Origin: Holdemanella sp. MSK.7.32 | Lineage (GTDB): Bacteria; Bacillota_I; Bacilli_A; Erysipelotrichales; Erysipelotrichaceae | DNA: 48,190 bases | Assembly (NCBI RefSeq): GCF_024460475.1 | Contig: NZ_JANFYN010000014.1 | Coordinates: 1 to 48,190 of the forward strand | Direction: 5' to 3' | The notes under the pieces: generated by a model | The model's input: the letters and a program-made list of their open reading frames with translations, nothing else | Told to the model about the DNA's origin: nothing | Databases searched by the model: none | Shown: piece by piece, positions 15,970 through 25,093 of the stretch | Layout of the letters: each line of letters starts with the position of its first letter | Numbering within the stretch: position 1 is the stretch's first letter | Position numbers and translations under genes: made by a program

Positions 15970-16045
15970 TATCATACCGTGGCAAATAAAAAGCACTTTC
16001 TTCAAAGTCAAAAAACTTCACTTTTATATAATTATCATACTCAAA
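15970..16045 (-). pseudogene. Relic of a low-molecular-weight phosphatase gene start
   Basis: About 75 bases closely match the upstream region and first codons of the intact phosphatase gene (about 11922-11996). The minus frame reads KKVLFICHG and then loses homology; the start codon is TTG instead of ATG. Only the 5' end of a former paralogue or duplication is left. Confidence 0.65.
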
Positions 16046-16100
16046 AGAAAATGATAAGTCATGAAGCTAAACAATATTTCTATTTAGTTTATTTGCACAA

Positions 16101-16129
16101 AATAAAAACAATCGTATGTTTTACGATTG
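16101..16129 (-). terminator. Minus-strand hairpin terminator
   Basis: Stem CAATCGTA/TACGATTG followed by TTTTTATT on the minus strand. It backs up the terminator at 16198 or belonged to a gene now lost. Confidence 0.55.
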
Positions 16130-16197
16130 CCTTTACAAATTCTTTAAATAATCCTCCACATTTTTTATTCATAATCTTTTCTTCTCTTTCTTCAACG

Positions 16198-16234
16198 CAA
16201 AAAGAGTTTCTTGTTCATGCCACAGAAACTCTTT
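16198..16234 (-). terminator. Terminator downstream of the sensor-kinase cluster
   Basis: A perfect 10-bp stem (AAAGAGTTTC/GAAACTCTTT) with a 14-base loop, followed by a T-run on the minus strand. The 210 bases between it and the kinase stop codon show nothing else. Confidence 0.6.
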
Positions 16235-16445
16235 TGTACTCTAATGCATATCCATAATCGAAAAAGAGCTATTATCAATTGCTTTAAAATACTATATTGG
16301 TCAGCATGTTTACATCTCAAGCTTTCACTGAATTTGCCAATCGATAATGTCAAATTCATTATACATACAAAATTTTAACATGCCATCGTTTTTCTAACTT
16401 ATATAGTTATTTATTCGATTTAATTATCGTTTTAATTTAAAAACA

Positions 16446-18590
16446 CTATACGCTTTTATAACCACACAACTTCGATATAACTCGAATCAGTATATCTTTA
16501 TCTAAAGGTTTGGATACATGTGCATTCATACCTGCTTTTTTAGCCTTTATTTTATCTTCCATAAACGCATTGGCTGTCATCGCCACAATTGGAACATTTA
16601 AATCCATTTCACGAATCATTCGAGTTGCCTCATATCCATCCATTTCCGGCATCATTATATCCATTAAGATAATGTCAAAAGATTCGGGTGCGTTCTTATA
16701 GATATCCACCGCTTCTTTACCATTTGTAGCACAAGTAACTCTAGACCCTTCGTTTTCGATAATAAACCTGGCAATTTCCATATTCAATTCATTATCTTCT
16801 ACAAGTAAAACGCTAAGTCCTTCAATCGATGCGGAAGCGGATTCTTTTACTCTTTCATTTTTATGTTCTTCATCGATTTTAAATGGAATGCGTATCACAA
16901 ATTGAGAACCCTCACCTTCTTGACTTGTAAACGCAATGGATCCACCCATCTTTTCGACAAGGCTTTTTGCGATTGGCATACCCAAACCTGTCCCCACATA
17001 TTTAGAACGACTTCCCATATGTTCTTGGGCAAAAGGCTCAAAGATTTTGTTCTGGAATTCTTTAGACATACCAACGCCTGTGTCTCGACAAGTGAATTCA
17101 ATTACGGTCGAGTTTGAATGATTTAAGTCCAACTCTTTATAACTTACATAGATAAATCCATTATCCTTATTGTATTTAATGGCATTGGAAAGAACATTCA
17201 TTAATACACGCTTTACATGGATTGGACTTCCCATCAAATATGGATGGGTAATACTTTTTTCTTCTTCGACAATTTGAATATTACGCTCTTTTGCGAGTTC
17301 TTCTACTATTCCAATCGTTTCATCACTCAACTTATCTATATTAAATCCAACTTCTTCAAGGACGATTTCACCCGACTCAAGCTTACTCATGTCTAATACT
17401 TCATTCACTAATTCAAGTAATGTATTGGAAGCATCTTTGATCTTTGCACGACAATGGGCCTGCTTTTCAATATCATCACTATAATGATCACCAACTTCAA
17501 CCATACCAATGATTCCATTGATTGGAGTACGAATATCGTGAGACATTCTTTGAAGAAATTCGGTTTTGGCAACATTAGCCGCCTCTGCCTTTTTAGCTGC
17601 CTTTAATAATTCTTCTTGGTGCACCTTCTCTTTTTCTTGCTCTTTAGCCTGTCTTATACGATTATTGCGATGACCAATATATCTTAGTACAAGCACAAAC
17701 AATATATATACAAGTAAAATCGCAACTAATTTTGTGAAAACACCTTCAAATACCACATGATCTGGAATATAGGCAAAGATATAATAATTACTTTGTTTCA
17801 ACATAATGCCATAATAGCCTGCACCTTTATTATTAAAATGATACATATGTTGACTATCCTTGTTTCCTTTTAATAATTGAACAATTTCATTCTTCTTTGT
17901 CGAAGCATGAAGAAGTGATTTATCATTACTGGCAATGATGTTTCCTTCATCGCAAACAAGAATCGTTCCATCCAATTTTGTACTATATCCTTTCAACAAA
18001 TTTTGAAGTGTTAAATTATAATTCTGCGCAAAATAAGCGGAAGTATAAAAATAAGAAACGACAATACCAGGTGCATCACTTCTTGCACATGTCGCAATAT
18101 CTAAATGAGACCCATCATCCAATTCAACGCGTTGTGCATATGTTCTTTCTGGACAATTCATATAATTCAAAACAATATCTTTACGGATATATTGATGAAC
18201 TTGTTTTAAAATGGAATCATTTGTACTATAGGAACTTTCTATATTCCCATTTTCATCCAATACAAGAATCCCATCCATCCATAATGTACTAAGATTATCC
18301 TTTAGAAAAGCTTGATCTATAAGTTTTCCTGCATCTACTTTACTTTGAAGATTCGTTTGAAGCTGACGACAACTCTCAATCGTTCTTAATAGACTCTTCG
18401 ATTCACTCGCCTCATTATAATGGGTATATGTAGAACATTGTATCTTTACATAATTTACAATTTTTACCAACTTAGTTTCTGTTTCATCTTTTTGTGTTTG
18501 GATAAAATAAAATGCAGAAGAAAAAATCATACAAACCCCTAGTAGTACTGTCAGTATATGGTAGTAACAATTTTTAATACGCAAAATCAT
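16446..18590 (-). CDS. Hybrid sensor histidine kinase / response regulator
   Basis: A 714-residue membrane sensor. One membrane helix (about 10-30), an extracellular sensing region (about 31-283), a second helix (about 285-304), a coiled-coil linker, HisKA with MSHDIRTPINGI (His351), HATPase_c with NVLSNAIKYN, DTGVGM and GTGLGMPIA, then a receiver domain with LVEDNELN and the phospho-Asp in LMDIMMPEMDG. It should autophosphorylate and relay to its own receiver. The gene overlaps the upstream binding-protein gene by 17 bases, so that lipoprotein is its likely input partner. GGAGG lies only three bases from the ATG; a TTG two codons on is better spaced and may be the real start. Confidence 0.9.
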   Translation of the reverse strand: MILRIKNCYYHILTVLLGVCMIFSSAFYFIQTQKDETETKLVKIVNYVKIQCSTYTHYNEASESKSLLRTIESCRQLQTNLQSKVDAGKLIDQAFLKDNLSTLWMDGILVLDENGNIESSYSTNDSILKQVHQYIRKDIVLNYMNCPERTYAQRVELDDGSHLDIATCARSDAPGIVVSYFYTSAYFAQNYNLTLQNLLKGYSTKLDGTILVCDEGNIIASNDKSLLHASTKKNEIVQLLKGNKDSQHMYHFNNKGAGYYGIMLKQSNYYIFAYIPDHVVFEGVFTKLVAILLVYILFVLVLRYIGHRNNRIRQAKEQEKEKVHQEELLKAAKKAEAANVAKTEFLQRMSHDIRTPINGIIGMVEVGDHYSDDIEKQAHCRAKIKDASNTLLELVNEVLDMSKLESGEIVLEEVGFNIDKLSDETIGIVEELAKERNIQIVEEEKSITHPYLMGSPIHVKRVLMNVLSNAIKYNKDNGFIYVSYKELDLNHSNSTVIEFTCRDTGVGMSKEFQNKIFEPFAQEHMGSRSKYVGTGLGMPIAKSLVEKMGGSIAFTSQEGEGSQFVIRIPFKIDEEHKNERVKESASASIEGLSVLLVEDNELNMEIARFIIENEGSRVTCATNGKEAVDIYKNAPESFDIILMDIMMPEMDGYEATRMIREMDLNVPIVAMTANAFMEDKIKAKKAGMNAHVSKPLDKDILIRVISKLCGYKSV

Positions 18591-19377
18591 CCACCTCCAA
18601 ATACTTTTCTGGATTCGTTAGATATTTACCTATAATCTTTTTAGATGTGCCATCTTGTCTCATCTCATTTAATGTTTGATCCAACTTCTCACAAAGATCA
18701 CGCTTATCATTTTTTGAGAAAGCTACACCAATGCCTACTCGCATCAATGGCTCTTCTAGAATACGAAAATTCGCATTATAGTCCTTTATATATTGAATAA
18801 TCGATTCTTCATGAGCGCCAATCGCATCCACATATCCTTTTTGTAGGAATGTAAAGATCAATTCTCTATGGTTTAAACTAATCAAATTACCTACATTATA
18901 ATTACCCTCTAATAAAATGCCTTCTGGCTTTGTGGTCGATTGTACAGCTACATTTTTACCTTTTAAATCATCCAAAGTATAAATATCACTATCATTATTG
19001 ACCGCAATCACCTGACGACTTGCGATATATGGACCAGCCCACTTGTAGTCATTCAATCTTCCTTCCATGGAAAAACATGCCATGATACAATCGATTTTTC
19101 CACTTTCTAAAAGTTCCTTATTCTTTTCCCAATCAATATAAACCACTTCAACTCTGTATCCCAATCGTTTAAACGCTTCGGTTGCCAAATCCACATCAAT
19201 ACCTGTAGGATTTCCATCCTCATTCAAATAGTTGTATGGAGGATAATTATCACTGCCTAAAGTAATAACAGGTAAATTGGATGCATCCGATTCTAAATTC
19301 CTTGTCTTACATCCGCTTAGTAGACAAACAAGTAAAGATAGACTCAATAAACTTGTAATTATTCGTTTCCCTTTCAA
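18574..19377 (-). CDS. Substrate-binding lipoprotein (SBP_bac_3) feeding a sensor kinase
   Basis: A 267-residue lipoprotein with lipobox LLSGC (Cys23) and an amino-acid-type solute-binding domain (DNYPPYNYLNEDGNPTGIDV, later IDCIMACFSMEGR and GIGVAFSKNDKRDL). No transporter genes accompany it. It overlaps and precedes a hybrid histidine kinase, so it probably detects a ligand outside the membrane and passes the signal to that kinase. The start is TTG with AGGAGG eight bases upstream; a nearby ATG is out of frame. Similar in logic to other periplasmic-binding-protein/kinase pairs. Confidence 0.88.
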   Translation of the reverse strand: MKGKRIITSLLSLSLLVCLLSGCKTRNLESDASNLPVITLGSDNYPPYNYLNEDGNPTGIDVDLATEAFKRLGYRVEVVYIDWEKNKELLESGKIDCIMACFSMEGRLNDYKWAGPYIASRQVIAVNNDSDIYTLDDLKGKNVAVQSTTKPEGILLEGNYNVGNLISLNHRELIFTFLQKGYVDAIGAHEESIIQYIKDYNANFRILEEPLMRVGIGVAFSKNDKRDLCEKLDQTLNEMRQDGTSKKIIGKYLTNPEKYLEVDDFAY

Positions 19378-19461
19378 ATCATATCCTCCTATCTATTTGA
19401 CCAATCACGCCAATATATTGATCTGTATCCAAACCAGACCACAACGTATGAAATTTTATAT

Positions 19462-20853
19462 TTAACTCTTTAAATTGTAAAGTAAACTCTTTATTTTCCA
19501 CAGAAGTTTCATTTTATGTTTTTTAACTTCTTCCACCACTTCGTCATTCACATCAAACGACTCAAATTCCGAAACACTCTTTTTATACTTTTTATTTTTC
19601 TCTCGATCTATAATAGTTAACTCACCAATTAAAGGATTATAATCAAATAAGACTTTAGATTGACTCAATTCAAAAAAGTCCATCTTTTCCTTTAAAAAAT
19701 CAATAATGCGCTGTGAATGATCACTGTATGGCAATGTTTCTGATTTTAATATTTCACTAGACAATTTTTTTGCCTCATGATAATCTTTATAATCGTCCTT
19801 TTGCGTTTTAAAAGCCAAATACATATCTGTACCCACCTCTTTTAAACACTCTACTAACAATGGATTGAAACATCCACACTTTCCATCCAAAATCATTTGA
19901 ATGGCTGTTCTATAATCATAGGCCTTTTTATATACACGCGTACTTGTCAGTGCATCAAAAACATCCGCAACCGATACAACTTGGGCAGAAATAGGAATAT
20001 CATTACCCACTAAACCATCAGGATAGCCCTTTCCATCAAAGCGTTCGTGGTGCCATCTACAAATTTCATAAGCCATTTGAGCCAATGGATTATCATTCGG
20101 ATATTCCATACTACGAATCATTTTTGCGCCAAGTAAAGTATGTGTCTTCATAATTTCATATTCTTCATCCGTAAGCTTTGTCGGTTTATTTAAAATCTCT
20201 TTTGAGATTGACACCTTACCAATATCGTGTAAAGACGATGCCGTCGCAATCAATGTAATATCAGACTCCGTTAAAGGATACGCATCCGTTTTCTCAACTA
20301 GCCTTCTTAAAAGCATCTGCGTGGCAATACGAATATGAATAATATGTTCACGACTCTCCTTATTGTATGTTCCTACAACACTACTCAAGATATTGATCAT
20401 TACTTTATTGTTTTCTTCTTTTTCATACACCTGATTCACTACTACATTGGTCAATCGTTTTTGATTGGCATATAAAACAAGTGCATTCATAACTCTTCGC
20501 TTAATAATAAACGCATCAAAAGGACGTTGAATATATTCAACAGCTCCTAGATTATATGCCTTTTCAATAATTGAAGTCTCTTCTTCTGCAGAAATCACAA
20601 TTATCGGAAATTCTTCAATCCACTGATACTTATTCATATATTCCAAAACTTCAAACCCATTCATTTTTGGCATATTGATATCCAACAACATTAAATCAAT
20701 TGTCCAATCCTTTTGTAGAATGGAAATGGCTTCTAAACCATCATTGGCCAATATATATTGATAGTTCTCACCCACTATTTCCATCAATAGTTCCTGATTG
20801 AATTTGGAGTCATCCACAATCAAAATTTTCTGTCTTTCTTCTAAACTTTTCAT
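19462..20853 (-). CDS. Response regulator with HD-GYP cyclic-di-GMP phosphodiesterase domain
   Basis: A 463-residue cytoplasmic protein. The receiver domain (about 8-125) has the acidic pair DD14-15 and phospho-acceptor Asp58 (LLDINMPKMNG). The usual lysine in the KPF motif is arginine here (IQRPF, Arg110). The HD-GYP domain follows, with HDIGK (209-213) and HHERFDGKGYP (268-278), complete for metal binding and cyclic-di-GMP hydrolysis. About 110 extra C-terminal residues have no known match. It lies between two hybrid kinases on the same strand and is the likely output of the cluster: signal-dependent lowering of cyclic-di-GMP. No diguanylate cyclase gene is in the window. Confidence 0.9.
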   Translation of the reverse strand: MKSLEERQKILIVDDSKFNQELLMEIVGENYQYILANDGLEAISILQKDWTIDLMLLDINMPKMNGFEVLEYMNKYQWIEEFPIIVISAEEETSIIEKAYNLGAVEYIQRPFDAFIIKRRVMNALVLYANQKRLTNVVVNQVYEKEENNKVMINILSSVVGTYNKESREHIIHIRIATQMLLRRLVEKTDAYPLTESDITLIATASSLHDIGKVSISKEILNKPTKLTDEEYEIMKTHTLLGAKMIRSMEYPNDNPLAQMAYEICRWHHERFDGKGYPDGLVGNDIPISAQVVSVADVFDALTSTRVYKKAYDYRTAIQMILDGKCGCFNPLLVECLKEVGTDMYLAFKTQKDDYKDYHEAKKLSSEILKSETLPYSDHSQRIIDFLKEKMDFFELSQSKVLFDYNPLIGELTIIDREKNKKYKKSVSEFESFDVNDEVVEEVKKHKMKLLWKIKSLLYNLKS

Positions 20854-20927
20854 AACCCTATTCCCACTTCATCCATTGTTTCTAACACAATTCATACCTA
20901 ATTTGAATATATTAACACAAACTTACC

Positions 20928-23183
20928 TCACTTGTTTTCTGTAATATCCTTTTGGGGTACCCCCCCCCCGCCAGATTTTATGTTTTGTACAACGCTTTTC
21001 AAAATCTGCATATCGACTGGTTTTGAAATATGTGCATCCATACCTACTGACAAGGAATGTTGAATATCTTCACTGAAGGCATTGGCCGTCATCGCAATAA
21101 TTGGTATATTTTGATCAAATGAACGAATCTTTAATGTTGCCTCATATCCATTCATGATTGGCATTTGAATATCCATTAAAATCATGTCATATTCGCCTGG
21201 TTTGGATTGTTCAAACGTTTCTACGATCTTCTTACCATTTTCACAAATGACACACTTTGCTCCTTCATATTTCAATAATTCCTCAAGAATTTCAGCATTC
21301 AATTCATTATCTTCTGCACACAAGAATTTCATGCCAGAAATACTCTCCATACTATTTTCAATTTTTGTGCTCACTACTTCATGATCTTTGACAATCTTTA
21401 AATCCAATAAGATTTCAAAACAACTCCCCTTACCTTTTTCGCTTTCCACTTCAATCGTTCCGCCCATCGCATCCAATAAATTCTTTGTGATGGCCATACC
21501 TAGACCAGTCCCCTGAATTCGATTTGTCACGCTATTTTCTTCTCTTGTGAACGCATCAAAAATCTTATCTTTAAAACTTTCTTCCATACCCATACCATTA
21601 TCGACGACTAAAAAGCGATATTTGGCATATACCGAAGACTTTGAAGATAATTCTTCTAACCAAAGCTGAATGTGTCCACCGGCTTGTGTATACTTAACGG
21701 CATTCGATAATAGATTATTAAATATCTGCATCAAACGAACACTGTCTGCATGTACCCATTCATGTGAAATGTTTTCCACGTGAATTTCAAACGATTGCTG
21801 TTTTTCATCCATTTGAGGACGAAAGATCGTATTGATTTGTTCCACAAATTCTAAGATGGAAAAATCTGTATAATTCAAGGTCGTCTTACCCGACTCAATC
21901 TTATTCATGTCTAGAACATCATTGATAATGCCCAATAAATGTTTTGAAGATAATTCAATCTTCTTCGCATATTCCTTCACTTTTTCTTCATTACCACAAT
22001 CTTTTTGAAGAAGTGTTGTCATACCTACGATTGCGTTCATTGGCGTACGAATATCATGCGACATATTCGCTAAGAAATCGGTCTTTGCCCGATTGGCATT
22101 TTCAGCCACTTCTAAAGCTTGTGTAGTTGCACTTTGTGCGATCTTTAAATTCTTATTGATGTTCGCTAATTCCTTTAAGTTTTTTTCTTGAATCTCTTTA
22201 TTTTTTTCTTCATATTTCATTTTTTGATCTGTAAGCTTCATTTTTGAAACGCTAAAAGATAATCCCAAAATCAAGAAGAAAATCAAAATAACCATAATAA
22301 GTGCAATGAACAATACCATGCGTTGATAGCTAACTAAACTATTGTCTACAACATATTTTGAAACAATGCATATAAGCATGGAATCATTATTTTGAATAGG
22401 TCGATATCCTAAATAAAATGGTTTATCATTCCCTAATAACTCAACGCCATGTTCATCATTTTGAATTGCTTTTTCAATTTTTTCTGCCTGCTCATCACTG
22501 ATCGCATCTTCCATTTTTAAATGTTTGATCAACGAATAATTTTGTACCAATTCCTTTTTTGACTGGTTTGTATAAATCACAGTGCCATCTTTATTTACCA
22601 TGAAAATAAAGGCTTTTCCATCATATCCATTTAAGTTAAGTACGGAATTCAACTTTTTACTATCCATAACAGAACCTATGGCTGTATATGACTCACCATC
22701 AATATCATATTTTTCACATGGTACAGCCATTAAGAATCCACTTCCGGATTCTTGTCTAAAACTTAATGGAATTAGTTTTGCGATATTCTTATTATTTTTA
22801 AGATTCATTAATAACGGATTGGAAATATCCAATCTACAACGAGTGCCATCCGCCGTTATAGCTGTGCCGTTCTCTTTTATAAATAAGATTTGACTGTCCA
22901 ATTCATTTTGCCAGCTATTTAGAAACTTTTGATTTTCTACAAGAGATATATTTGAATCATGAATCAAATAATTCTCAATTAAATGAAGTTGACTATAATA
23001 CGAATCCAACTGAAGGTCATATGTCTGTTGAAGTTGTTCATCCACCGCGTCTAGACTCAATTTTCCATTTGTTTCAATATATGAATTCATCTTCGCAAAA
23101 AGAATTTGGGATACAACAACGATTATAATCAACAGCGCAAAAAGAAGTGGTACAAATCTATTTTTACTCTTCATCTTCTGCAT
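20928..23183 (-). CDS. Hybrid sensor histidine kinase / response regulator with large extracellular domain
   Basis: About 751 residues. N-terminal membrane helix, extracellular double-Cache-like sensing region (about 35-285), second helix, coiled coil, HisKA (MSHDIRTPMNAIVGM), HATPase_c (NLLSNAVKY, DNGMGM, GTGLGMAI) and a C-terminal receiver (CAEDNELN, LMDIQMPIMNGYEA). I start at the ATG preceded by GGAAAG seven bases upstream; the frame can be extended five codons to a TTG. It begins just past the stop codon of the binding-protein gene upstream, which points to a ligand-binding partner. Its last codons contain a run of 10 G, a possible slippage site that would change only the tail. Confidence 0.9.
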   Translation of the reverse strand: MQKMKSKNRFVPLLFALLIIIVVVSQILFAKMNSYIETNGKLSLDAVDEQLQQTYDLQLDSYYSQLHLIENYLIHDSNISLVENQKFLNSWQNELDSQILFIKENGTAITADGTRCRLDISNPLLMNLKNNKNIAKLIPLSFRQESGSGFLMAVPCEKYDIDGESYTAIGSVMDSKKLNSVLNLNGYDGKAFIFMVNKDGTVIYTNQSKKELVQNYSLIKHLKMEDAISDEQAEKIEKAIQNDEHGVELLGNDKPFYLGYRPIQNNDSMLICIVSKYVVDNSLVSYQRMVLFIALIMVILIFFLILGLSFSVSKMKLTDQKMKYEEKNKEIQEKNLKELANINKNLKIAQSATTQALEVAENANRAKTDFLANMSHDIRTPMNAIVGMTTLLQKDCGNEEKVKEYAKKIELSSKHLLGIINDVLDMNKIESGKTTLNYTDFSILEFVEQINTIFRPQMDEKQQSFEIHVENISHEWVHADSVRLMQIFNNLLSNAVKYTQAGGHIQLWLEELSSKSSVYAKYRFLVVDNGMGMEESFKDKIFDAFTREENSVTNRIQGTGLGMAITKNLLDAMGGTIEVESEKGKGSCFEILLDLKIVKDHEVVSTKIENSMESISGMKFLCAEDNELNAEILEELLKYEGAKCVICENGKKIVETFEQSKPGEYDMILMDIQMPIMNGYEATLKIRSFDQNIPIIAMTANAFSEDIQHSLSVGMDAHISKPVDMQILKSVVQNIKSGGGGVPQKDITENK
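20960..20969 (-). repeat. Homopolymeric G tract in the 3' end of the hybrid kinase
   Basis: Ten consecutive G on the coding strand encode the glycines of the tail SGGGGVPQKD. Such a run stands out in an AT-rich genome. Gain or loss of one base would replace the last dozen residues by other short tails and leave the receiver domain intact. Confidence 0.8.
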
Positions 23184-23187
23184 AATT

Positions 23188-24942
23188 TTACTTTCCAATC
23201 TCTATATAATCTTCTGGTTTTGATGGTTGATCCTGTTTTGACATAATACTGACCCATGCACTTGCCAAAGAAGGATTCGATACATCCGTACTATCTGAAA
23301 GCAGAATCGAATACTTCTTATCAAAATCAATCGATACGCCATCTACCAATATGTCTTTTAATTTATAATTTTGATCATATACAAGCTTCATTCCAGATGC
23401 GATTGGTAAAGAGTATTTGTCTTTGACATCCAATTCTTTTACCAACGCATAAATTTCTTTACCACTCATTTTTTTAACATGAACATAAGTATTGGAATCG
23501 TGACAAAGCATTAAATCCAATTGACTGGCCGTACAATCCCCTTTATAGATGGATGAAGTAAAATAATAATAGGGTACAAATGCCAACTTGACATCATACG
23601 CCTTTCTTATCGTAGTCAAAATCGAAGATGGTGCATCACGACCATTTTTATCATTTAAATAAATGGAATAATCCTTGTCAAAATGAACAATTGCCTTTTC
23701 TTTATCACTCTTCGCATTCATGAGTTCGCAAAAAATATCATACGCACTATTTTCATCCATTTGTCCAGTTAATAATCCATGGACAACTTCTTTGGCAGCC
23801 GCAAACGATTTTTGTGCTGAATAACGAATATAAATATTATTATTTTTTAAAGATTCCTCGAGTCCTTTGACATCATTCATCATAGATTCAACATCTGGAT
23901 TAAATGAAATTACACCCGTTCCATTCGCAATCAACTGTTGTCCTTTTTTAGAAATCATACAATCCAATACTTTTAATGCCGAATCTAATTTTGTCTGATC
24001 GTTCTCTAAATCTTTATTCAATGCCACATTTAAAGAAGGATGCATATAGATATATCCATCATTTGAAGTTTGTGAAAAATAAGGTAAACGAACAAGTTCA
24101 CTATCACTCATTTGACTAGAAAGAGTTTTATAGATGTCTGGCGTACCATGAAATATAGCTGATTTTTTCTCAACAAACATATTTGTACCATCATCAATCG
24201 ATAAATTTACATCTTCGGCCGTAAAATAAGAATCCTTTAAAAATTGATAGGTCTTCGAAAAGATTCGGTGTCCCATATCCTCATCAAAAGAGATCTTATC
24301 CTCTGCACTTTCCGCCTTACTTCTCCACTCTAATCCTTCAAGACTTGTGAATTCATCAATAGCTCCACCCTGAATGGCTTCTAGACAAGACCAGTCTTCC
24401 CCCATATCCATGGAATTGGGTTTAATGCCTAAAGCATTCAATTTTTGACAAGCCTCTGCATACTCTTCATAATTTGTCGGTAAAGCAATACCATATTGAT
24501 CAAACAACGTTTTATTTGCGATCATTGTTTGTGGAATTCCACATATAGGAAGCCAGTTAATGGATTGATCCTTATTATAGTAATACTGCAAAGCATACGA
24601 ATAATATTTTGAAACAATATCATACGAACTTAAATCCAATAAATACGGTTGTAGTTCTTTTGAATCTGTACCCGAAAAGCGACGCACACTCATAATATCT
24701 GGTAATTCGCCATGTTCTTGGTAATATTCATATAAATCTGTATTATTATTTCCCGAAATAAATTCAATATCCATATCTGGGTATTGAGAACGAATGTATG
24801 GTGCTAAATTTTTTACAAGACGACTCTCCCATAAAAAGACGGTCAGATGATGATCATCCTTCGTTGTATCTGTCTTTGCACAACCAGATAGAATCATCGA
24901 AAAAGCAAGCAGGCCCACTAAGCATTTTTTTAATCTATTCAT
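23188..24942 (-). CDS. Extracellular solute-binding lipoprotein with a C-terminal 5'-nucleotidase-like domain
   Basis: A 584-residue lipoprotein (lipobox ILSGC, Cys21). Residues about 30-430 resemble SBP_bac_1 sugar-binding proteins (TVFLWESRL at the start, then a long bilobal domain with GTGVISFNPD). Residues about 440-580 resemble the C-terminal substrate domain of 5'-nucleotidases (MSGKEIYALVKELD, LPIASGMKLVYD, KKYSILLSD) without the metallophosphatase domain. There is no permease nearby; a hybrid kinase gene follows almost directly, so it is probably a ligand sensor and not an importer. The fusion is unusual, and the ligand could be a nucleotide sugar or nucleoside. Confidence 0.72.
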   Translation of the reverse strand: MNRLKKCLVGLLAFSMILSGCAKTDTTKDDHHLTVFLWESRLVKNLAPYIRSQYPDMDIEFISGNNNTDLYEYYQEHGELPDIMSVRRFSGTDSKELQPYLLDLSSYDIVSKYYSYALQYYYNKDQSINWLPICGIPQTMIANKTLFDQYGIALPTNYEEYAEACQKLNALGIKPNSMDMGEDWSCLEAIQGGAIDEFTSLEGLEWRSKAESAEDKISFDEDMGHRIFSKTYQFLKDSYFTAEDVNLSIDDGTNMFVEKKSAIFHGTPDIYKTLSSQMSDSELVRLPYFSQTSNDGYIYMHPSLNVALNKDLENDQTKLDSALKVLDCMISKKGQQLIANGTGVISFNPDVESMMNDVKGLEESLKNNNIYIRYSAQKSFAAAKEVVHGLLTGQMDENSAYDIFCELMNAKSDKEKAIVHFDKDYSIYLNDKNGRDAPSSILTTIRKAYDVKLAFVPYYYFTSSIYKGDCTASQLDLMLCHDSNTYVHVKKMSGKEIYALVKELDVKDKYSLPIASGMKLVYDQNYKLKDILVDGVSIDFDKKYSILLSDSTDVSNPSLASAWVSIMSKQDQPSKPEDYIEIGK

Positions 24943-24991
24943 AATGTTTTCCCCATTTTAATAACATATAACCATATAGTTAGTTAGATTA

Positions 24992-25021
24992 AGTATACAT
25001 CGAAGAAAAACTTGTTTTCAA
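24992..25021 (-). promoter_or_regulatory. Promoter of the binding-protein / sensor-kinase cluster
   Basis: Minus-strand TTGAAA, 18-base spacer, TATACT, about 50 bases before the lipoprotein ATG. Gaps of 4-85 bases and overlaps downstream allow all five signalling genes to be one transcript. Confidence 0.65.
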
Positions 25022-25057
25022 GAACAAATGTAAACATTTCACAAGCTTATTTATAAC

Positions 25058-25085
25058 CAAAAAAGCCTGGCATAGTATGCCAAGC
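25058..25085 (-). terminator. Terminator of the M28 peptidase gene
   Basis: A near-perfect stem (GCTTGGCAT with ATGCCAGGC) followed by six T on the minus strand, immediately past the stop codon. Confidence 0.9.
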
Positions 25086-25093
25086 AATTGTAT

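Noticed and set aside
15979..16257. Plus-strand 92-codon open frame
   Set aside because: It runs through the antisense of the phosphatase relic and two hairpins, has no ribosome site, and its product matches no family.
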